Assembly: GCA_964524025.1 (NCBI GenBank)
Contig: CAZGBT010000016.1
Location: 1-12,689 of the forward strand
Source of the DNA: CAZGBT01 sp964524025
Lineage (GTDB): Archaea; Aenigmatarchaeota; Aenigmatarchaeia; CG10238-14; EX4484-224
Direction: 5' to 3'
Length of the DNA stretch: 12,689 nucleotides
The notes under the pieces are model-generated. The model did not search any database. It was not told the DNA's origin and saw only the letters and a program-made list of their open reading frames with translations. Made by a program: the position numbers and the translations under genes. Shown here one piece after another: positions 11,899 through 12,689 of this stretch (position 1 is the first letter of the stretch; each line of letters opens with the position of its first letter).

Positions 11899-12689
11899 AT
11901 GGAGAAAGTTGAAACCATCACTTTTAGGGTTTTAAAGAAAGTTTATAGGAAAAGGGATAAATGGTGCAGAAAGTTCAATTTTGGTCATTTACTTATCATA
12001 GGTGGTTCAATCCATTACTCTGGCTCTCCAGCTCTAGCTGCTCTAGCAGCTTTAAGAGCTGGTGTAGATTTGGTTACGATAATAGCGCCAAAAAGAGCAG
12101 CTGACATAATAGCTTCTTTCAAACCAGACTTGATAGCTTACCCTGTAGAATGCGATTACTTTACGCCATCAAAAATTGATGATGTTCTTGAGTTTTTCCA
12201 TAAAAAAGATGCATTAGTTATAGGAGGAGGTATGTTAAGAAAAGAGGAAGTTAAGGAATTTATAACAAAAGTTATAGAGAAGGTTGAAATACCATGCGTT
12301 ATAGATGCTGACGCAATATACGCTATTGCCGAAAACAAGAAATGTATTAAAGGTAAGGAAGTTATAATAACACCTCATGCGTACGAATTTTTTATATTAA
12401 GCGGAGAAAGGGTTAAAGAAAATTTAGAAGATAGAATAAAAAAGGCTAAAAAAATAGCGAGCGAATTGAATTGTACCATTTTGCTTAAAGGTCATATAGA
12501 TGTTATAGCTTGCAAAGAAAGAATCGCTATAAACGAGACAGGGAGCGTTTACATGACCAAGGGAGGAACTGGAGATACTTTAGCTGGAATTTGTGGTGCT
12601 TTTCTAGCTAGAGGTGTCGATTGCTTTACAGCAGCTTGTGCTGCAGCTTGGCTTAATGGGAAAGCTGGAGAATTTGCAGCAAGAAAATA
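11899..12689 (+). CDS. nnrD: NAD(P)HX dehydratase (ribokinase-like), 3' end cut by window
   Basis: Repairs damaged NAD(P)HX to NAD(P)H using ADP or ATP. 263 residues are visible from ATG 11899 and the frame is still open at the window end; a few tens of residues are missing relative to the usual length. The nucleotide/catalytic loop is GGTGDTLAG at 222-230 (D226). VIDADAIYAIA (134-144) and ITPHAYEF (157-164) are the family's DADAL- and TPHPGE-like motifs. It starts directly with the dehydratase domain, without the fused NnrE epimerase domain common in bacteria. N-terminal FGHLLIIGGSIHYSGSPALA (28-47) matches the usual KGxxGxVLIIGGS start. It is divergent from the 306-residue gene across 134 bp. 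An A-rich stretch about 26 bp before ATG could be its promoter, but a TATAAATTTT at 11827-11836 is stronger and would give a leader of about 40 bases. Confidence 0.92.
   Translation, partial: MEKVETITFRVLKKVYRKRDKWCRKFNFGHLLIIGGSIHYSGSPALAALAALRAGVDLVTIIAPKRAADIIASFKPDLIAYPVECDYFTPSKIDDVLEFFHKKDALVIGGGMLRKEEVKEFITKVIEKVEIPCVIDADAIYAIAENKKCIKGKEVIITPHAYEFFILSGERVKENLEDRIKKAKKIASELNCTILLKGHIDVIACKERIAINETGSVYMTKGGTGDTLAGICGAFLARGVDCFTAACAAAWLNGKAGEFAARK

Noticed and set aside
1..12689. CRISPR arrays, insertion sequences, rRNA genes or prophage genes
   Set aside because: No regularly spaced repeats, transposase motifs, terminal inverted repeats, rRNA segments or phage genes were seen.

Overview
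This AT-rich window (roughly one third G+C by eye) is archaeal. It carries GINS15, a PriS-type replicative primase, type II (archaeal) GAPDH, archaeal PGK and an AsnC/Lrp-type regulator. Putative TATA boxes lie about 22-30 bp before the start codons, and Shine-Dalgarno sites are largely absent, which points to leaderless transcripts. The one tRNA is about 71% G+C (53 of 75) against this AT-rich background, which suggests a thermophile. The primase is a single polypeptide joining a PriS catalytic region to the iron-sulfur domain of PriL, an arrangement known from several DPANN lineages including Nanoarchaeum. Very short and overlapping intergenic regions fit a compact genome. I therefore infer a thermophilic DPANN or DPANN-like archaeon with glycolytic genes, but I cannot name the lineage.

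Layout. 1-561: the tail of a winged-helix regulator, then a complete Lrp/AsnC regulator. 562-1472: a promoter region with two identical 12-bp boxes 21 bp apart, then a BioB-like radical SAM protein. 1688-2690: a divergent pair, an unrecognised 161-residue protein (-) and a small membrane protein (+); the latter ends in a perfect 20-bp palindrome followed by a second hairpin. 2786-4606: a cysteine block of tRNA-Cys(GCA), a 54-residue Cys-rich zinc-finger-like protein on the other strand with a TTG start, and CysRS. 4619-5557: a metallo-beta-lactamase/beta-CASP-like nuclease 12 bp after cysS. 5607-7508: an inverted repeat beside a TATA box, then the primase fusion and GINS15. 7495-9770 (-): a gap-pgk operon with a 4-bp ATGA overlap. 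9806-10516 (+): a 5-formyl-THF cyclo-ligase family protein, divergent from gap across only 35 bp. 10475-11764 (-): a two-gene operon of an unrecognised Rossmann-like protein and an EVE/PUA-like protein. 11899-12689 (+): NAD(P)HX dehydratase, cut by the window end.

How the genes work together. Primase and GINS15 supply two core replisome parts from one transcript: primer synthesis and a CMG helicase component. GAPDH and PGK catalyse consecutive steps of lower glycolysis/gluconeogenesis. NAD(P)HX dehydratase repairs hydrated NAD(P)H, a by-product GAPDH can generate. tRNA-Cys and CysRS together make Cys-tRNA. The least explained parts are the EVE-like/Rossmann-like operon, the small Cys-rich protein, the BioB-like protein with its repeated upstream boxes, and the regulatory palindrome in front of the primase.
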